Assembly: GCF_024347475.1 (NCBI RefSeq)
Contig: NZ_AP025488.1
Span: 868,001 to 932,000, forward strand
DNA length: 64,000 bases
Direction: 5' to 3'
Source of the DNA: Vibrio fortis
GTDB lineage: Bacteria; Pseudomonadota; Gammaproteobacteria; Enterobacterales; Vibrionaceae
Part shown: piece by piece, positions 60,770 to 64,000 of the stretch
How positions within the stretch are numbered: the first letter of the stretch is position 1
Layout: each line of letters starts with the position of its first letter
The notes under the pieces: model-generated
Told to the model about the DNA's origin: nothing
Database searches by the model: none
The model's input: the letters and a program-made list of their open reading frames with translations, nothing else
Translations under genes and position numbers: made by a program

Positions 60770-62242
60770 ATGAAAAACTTCAAACATCTACCAGAACCGT
60801 TTCGTATCCGTGTTGTAGAGCCAGTAAAAAGAACCACCTATGCATACCGAGAGCAAGCCATTGTAGAAGCAGGTATGAACCCATTTCTACTCGATAGTGA
60901 TGATGTGTTCATTGACTTGCTGACAGACAGCGGTACAGGTTCAATTACTCAACGAATGCAAGCGGCGATGTTAATGGGCGATGAAGCATACAGTGGCAGT
61001 CGCAGTTACTATGCATTGTCCAATGCGGTGAAAGATATCTTCGGCTATGAACTGACCATTCCTACTCACCAAGGGCGTGGTGCAGAGCAGATTTATATTC
61101 CGGTACTGATTAAAAAGCGCGAGATGGAAAAGGGCTTAGATCGAAGCAAAATGGTCGCTTTGTCGAACTACTTCTTCGATACAACGCAAGGTCATACGCA
61201 AGTGAATTGTTGCGTAGCGAAAAACGTCTACACCAAAGAAGCGTTTGACACCTCAGTGAACGCTGACTTTAAAGGTAACTTTGATATCGAAAAGCTTGAA
61301 CAAGCGATCTTGGAAGCGGGGGCTGCCAATGTTCCTTACATTGTGAGTACCATTACTTGTAACTCTGCTGGTGGCCAACCTGTTTCGATTACTAACCTGA
61401 AAGCGGTGTATCAAATCGCTCAGAAGTACGACATCCCAGTAATCATGGACTCGGCACGTTACGCGGAAAATGCTTATTTTATTCAGCAACGTGAAGAGGG
61501 TTATCAAGATTGGACTATCGAACAAATCACCCGTGAATCCTATAAATATGCAGATGGTTTAGCGATGTCTGCTAAGAAAGACGCGATGGTACAAATGGGT
61601 GGTTTGTTGTGCTTTAAAGACGACTCTTTCATGGATGTGTACACAGAGTGTCGAACCTTGTGTGTCGTACAAGAAGGGTTCCCAACCTATGGTGGCTTAG
61701 AGGGCGGCGCAATGGAACGTCTTGCGGTTGGATTATACGACGGCATGCGTCAAGATTGGTTAGAGTATCGCATAGGTCAAGTTCAATACTTGGTTGATGG
61801 TTTAGAAGCGATTGGCGTTGTGTGTCAACAAGCGGGCGGTCATGCTGCGTTTGTTGATGCGGGAAAATTGCTTCCACACATTCCTGCGGGTCAGTTCCCC
61901 GCACATGCCTTAGCGTGTGAGTTGTACAAAGTGGCAGGAATTCGAGCCGTTGAGATTGGTTCATTGCTGCAAGGCCGTGATCCCGCAACAGGCGAACAAC
62001 ATCCATGTCCTGCTGAGTTATTACGTTTAACCATTCCACGTGCGACTTATACACAAACTCATATGGACTTCATTATTGAAGCGTTCGAAAAAGTAAAAGA
62101 GAACGCAAGCAAAGTAAAAGGGCTCGATTTTGTTTATGAACCACCTGTACTAAGACACTTCACCGCCCGCTTGAAAGAGGTGGAACCCCACGAGACTCAG
62201 CTAGAAAAAAAGAGTGAACAGGAACTCGAAGAAGCATTTTAG
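60770..62242 (+). CDS. tnaA: Tryptophanase
   Basis: A 490-residue pyridoxal-phosphate lyase that splits tryptophan into indole, pyruvate and ammonia. Landmarks: LPEPFRIRVVEPVKRTTYAY at the N-terminus, then DSGTGSITQRMQAAMLMGDE, TTQGHTQVNCCVAK, STITCNSAGGQPVS and the PLP lysine region SAKKDAMVQMGG. It is slightly longer than E. coli TnaA (471) because of a charged C-terminal tail. The start at 60770 has AAAGG upstream. Indole is a signal in Vibrio biofilm and stress behaviour. The permease gene tnaB is absent downstream. Confidence 0.97.
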   Translation: MKNFKHLPEPFRIRVVEPVKRTTYAYREQAIVEAGMNPFLLDSDDVFIDLLTDSGTGSITQRMQAAMLMGDEAYSGSRSYYALSNAVKDIFGYELTIPTHQGRGAEQIYIPVLIKKREMEKGLDRSKMVALSNYFFDTTQGHTQVNCCVAKNVYTKEAFDTSVNADFKGNFDIEKLEQAILEAGAANVPYIVSTITCNSAGGQPVSITNLKAVYQIAQKYDIPVIMDSARYAENAYFIQQREEGYQDWTIEQITRESYKYADGLAMSAKKDAMVQMGGLLCFKDDSFMDVYTECRTLCVVQEGFPTYGGLEGGAMERLAVGLYDGMRQDWLEYRIGQVQYLVDGLEAIGVVCQQAGGHAAFVDAGKLLPHIPAGQFPAHALACELYKVAGIRAVEIGSLLQGRDPATGEQHPCPAELLRLTIPRATYTQTHMDFIIEAFEKVKENASKVKGLDFVYEPPVLRHFTARLKEVEPHETQLEKKSEQELEEAF

Positions 62243-62275
62243 AAGAACAAAATGGATGAATAGTCACTAATGTAT

Positions 62276-62306
62276 GAAGCGCATGGGTTTAGGCCTATGC
62301 GCTTTA
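62276..62306 (+). terminator. Terminator after tnaA
   Basis: AAGCGCAT and ATGCGCTT close a hairpin (with GG/CC inside) followed by TATTG, 35 bases past the stop codon. Confidence 0.75.
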
Positions 62307-62453
62307 TTGGTAAGTAGGTATCTCAAACGTTCTGTTAGAAATGCCTAATTTAACTATTTGTTATATATAGAAAATAATTGTCATGCGGGTTGCATGTAAA
62401 GCAGTGGCGGCTTACTCTGCCTATTATTTGTGATGAGACAAGGACAGTACACA

Positions 62454-62957
62454 ATGATCATTCAGACAGATAGGCTCCACATGGCACAAATCACAAACGA
62501 GGATTGGGCTCTGTTCGAGTCTCTGAATCGTGAGCCAGAGGTTATCCGACTGTGCTTTGACGAACCATCACCTGCCGATATTAAAGATGCTTTCGAATCA
62601 CGGCTGCCTGCGTGGGATAAAGACTCAGCACATTGGCTTTGTCTTACTATCACAAACACAGACAATGACGAGAAGATCGGTGTGACTGGTTTTCGTATGG
62701 TCGATGGCGTTGCTGAAGTTGGTTATCTGATCTTACCGCAGTTTCATGGCTTCGGCTTTGGCACCGAATCTTTAAAGGCTCTCGTTAATTGGGCTAAGAC
62801 AACGCAAGGGGTTACATCATTTCAAGCCATTGTGACGGAAGGCAATATCGGCTCTGAAAAAGTGTTGCTGAAAAGTGGTTTTTCACTCAAAGAGATTGTT
62901 CCAGACGCATACACCATTGGTGGCAAGCGCTACGCTGATCATATTTACACCCTTTAA
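62454..62957 (+). CDS. GNAT family N-acetyltransferase (RimJ/RimL-like)
   Basis: 167 residues with a RimJ/RimL-type GNAT fold: IIQTDRLHMAQITNEDWALF at the start, VGYLILPQFHGFGFGTESLK as the acetyl-CoA pyrophosphate loop, and NIGSEKVLLKSGFSLKEIV in the last part. The substrate (a protein N-terminus or a small amine) is unknown. The start at 62454 has AAGGA about 10 bases upstream; an in-frame GTG at 62430 is an alternative. Confidence 0.87.
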   Translation: MIIQTDRLHMAQITNEDWALFESLNREPEVIRLCFDEPSPADIKDAFESRLPAWDKDSAHWLCLTITNTDNDEKIGVTGFRMVDGVAEVGYLILPQFHGFGFGTESLKALVNWAKTTQGVTSFQAIVTEGNIGSEKVLLKSGFSLKEIVPDAYTIGGKRYADHIYTL

Positions 62958-63047
62958 AATCAATGCCTAATCCTCAAAGCCGTGTTATTTCCTTAAGCAT
63001 AATGCGCCTGTTTTGAGGTTTTTACTTTCTGACAAGGACTAAAGTAT

Positions 63048-63137
63048 ATGGACGTCATGGAACATGCCGTTATTTCTGAGTTTACTACACCATCTGAATT
63101 TACCGACCTCACCAGTATTAAACTGGACAGGAATTAA
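63048..63137 (+). CDS. Possible 29-residue small protein
   Basis: A short frame in the gap between two acetyltransferase genes: ATG at 63048 with AAGGA about 10 bases upstream, running MDVMEHAVISEFTTPSEFTD and nine more residues to TAA. There is no recognised domain. It may be a real small gene, a remnant of a longer gene, or chance. Confidence 0.25.
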   Translation: MDVMEHAVISEFTTPSEFTDLTSIKLDRN

Positions 63138-63214
63138 GTGTCAAACGACAATAAGACTGTTTATTATTCATAATAGATGACATCAAGAACGGTTTGTAGA
63201 ACAGAGAGTTACAT

Positions 63215-63679
63215 ATGAATATCGTGACAGTTTACAGCGGTAATCAGCAAGTGTACGCCAATTTGTATCAGGGTTATGCGGCTGAGTTTTCAAAGATTAT
63301 CGGAGACAAGCCGGACGAATATGGCTTGTTTGAGATATACCCTACGCTTGGCGATAGCGTGACGGGGTATCTACTCTACATAGACGGTGTTCCTGCTGCC
63401 TTAACCGCCATTGAGACTAAAGCGCCAAACGAATTCGAGATTTGTGATTTTTACGTGGTGCCTTATTTCCGAAAAAACAAAGTAGGGAAACGCTTCATTA
63501 CCGAGCTGTTTGAGCATCTAAAAGGCAGTTGGGAGATTAAGCAAGTACTGGGCGCTGACCATGCTGTTAAGTTCTGGAGAGAAGTGGTGAATGACTACAC
63601 GTCAGGCAACTACGTTGAAGACCAGTATCAAGACGAAAAATGGGGTTTGGTTACGAGACAGTGCTTTAATCACGACTAG
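63215..63679 (+). CDS. GNAT family acetyltransferase
   Basis: 154 residues. The acetyl-CoA-binding loop is VVPYFRKNKVGKRFITELFE, preceded by beta-strands typical of GNAT (GYLLYIDGVPAALTAIETKA, NEFEICDFYV). The C-terminal half is short and polar (FWREVVNDYTSGNY). Substrate unknown. A lipoate-ligase-like gene begins 18 bases after its stop, so the two are probably in one operon. Confidence 0.82.
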   Translation: MNIVTVYSGNQQVYANLYQGYAAEFSKIIGDKPDEYGLFEIYPTLGDSVTGYLLYIDGVPAALTAIETKAPNEFEICDFYVVPYFRKNKVGKRFITELFEHLKGSWEIKQVLGADHAVKFWREVVNDYTSGNYVEDQYQDEKWGLVTRQCFNHD

Positions 63680-63696
63680 TTGTAGAGGAGAGCGCG

Positions 63697-64000
63697 TTGA
63701 AGCTAACGAATAAACTCGTACGTTACCCACACATTGATGTTGATCGTGTGTTTGAAAAAGAAGATGAGTTATTGCAGAAAATTCAGGTTGGGGAGATTGG
63801 ACAAGCCTTAATGCTATGGCAAGCCAAAACGCCAACGCTTGTTTTGCCCTCAGGTAAAAAATGGCCAGTGACGTTAGAGTCTAGAAAACAACTTGAGGCG
63901 CAAGGTTGGCAACTCTCTTCTAGAAAAACAGGCGGCGCTCCGGTCCCCCAGTTGCCGGGGATTATTAACCTATCACATATTTATCATTGGCCTAGTAATG
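63697..64000 (+). CDS. Lipoate-protein ligase-like protein (3' end outside window)
   Basis: The frame starts at TTG 63697 with AGAGGAG about 8 bases upstream and is open to the right edge (at least 101 codons). The visible part has ALMLWQAKTPTLVLPSGKKW and the motif SRKTGGAPVPQLPGIINLSH, which resembles the RRxGGG-type lipoyl/biotin-AMP loop of the LplA/LipB family (PF03099). It may attach lipoate or a related acyl group to a protein, but the C-terminal half is missing, so assignment is tentative. Confidence 0.75.
   Translation, partial: MKLTNKLVRYPHIDVDRVFEKEDELLQKIQVGEIGQALMLWQAKTPTLVLPSGKKWPVTLESRKQLEAQGWQLSSRKTGGAPVPQLPGIINLSHIYHWPSN

Noticed and set aside
60439..60770. A tnaC-type second leader peptide
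   Set aside because: No further frame with a ribosome site and tryptophan codons was seen in the spacer.

Overview
The window is a 64 kb piece of a gamma-proteobacterial chromosome, almost certainly Vibrionaceae. The evidence is moderate GC, dense signal-transduction and TonB/iron genes, typical Vibrio proteins (LruC-domain protein, FhuF-like siderophore reductase beside Fhu transporters, tnaC-tnaA), and a tal-tkt-SorC cluster near sseA. In V. cholerae, as I recall it, tal-tkt, sseA and tnaA lie on chromosome II, so a second-chromosome origin is plausible; this is inference. I see no prophage, integron, transposase or CRISPR array.

Layout. 1-11.7 kb: a BvgS-like hybrid kinase cut by the left edge, a LysR/MFS divergent pair, an LpxL-type lipid A acyltransferase, an Aer-like chemoreceptor, a TraF_2-type outer-membrane barrel flanked by 57-bp direct repeats, and a gate-domain membrane protein divergent from an Lrp regulator. 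11.7-16.2 kb: tal-tkt (non-oxidative pentose phosphate pathway) divergent from a SorC regulator, with two candidate operators sharing the core ACATATGTTC. 16.2-28 kb: a cyclic-di-GMP phosphodiesterase, sseA, a LruC-domain protein with a lipoprotein, moeA-moeB divergent from folE, a MITE-like inverted-repeat element, yaeQ with a partner gene, and a cold-shock gene. 28-30.7 kb: an aldose sugar dehydrogenase and an MFS drug transporter.

30.7-38.7 kb is a complete ferric-siderophore uptake locus, probably for hydroxamates made by other organisms. It has an ATPase (FhuC), a [2Fe-2S] ferric reductase (FhuF-like), an AraC regulator, a TonB receptor, a binding protein (FhuD) and a fused double permease (FhuB), with a Fur-like box between the divergent arms. 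38.9-44 kb holds a crotonase, two overlapping outer-membrane protein genes, an NAD(P)-binding protein and an old-yellow-enzyme gene broken by an in-frame stop. 44.5-47.9 kb: two tandem tRNA-Gly(TCC) genes, a ThrE exporter, and a LysE exporter divergent from a LysR regulator. 48-51 kb: a PchR-like AraC regulator divergent from a second TonB receptor, with an excellent Fur box between them. 51.3-54.7 kb: a four-gene polar amino-acid ABC importer. 54.9-57.2 kb: yqhD divergent from yqhC, as in E. coli.

57.3-60.1 kb is a two-gene overlapping operon of P-loop GTPases, one with a DUF697 membrane region and one with N-terminal membrane helices. It is the least understood unit here. 60.2-62.3 kb is a tryptophanase operon with a CRP-like site and a tnaC leader peptide but no adjacent tryptophan permease. 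The right end has two GNAT acetyltransferases and a lipoate-ligase-like gene cut by the window edge.
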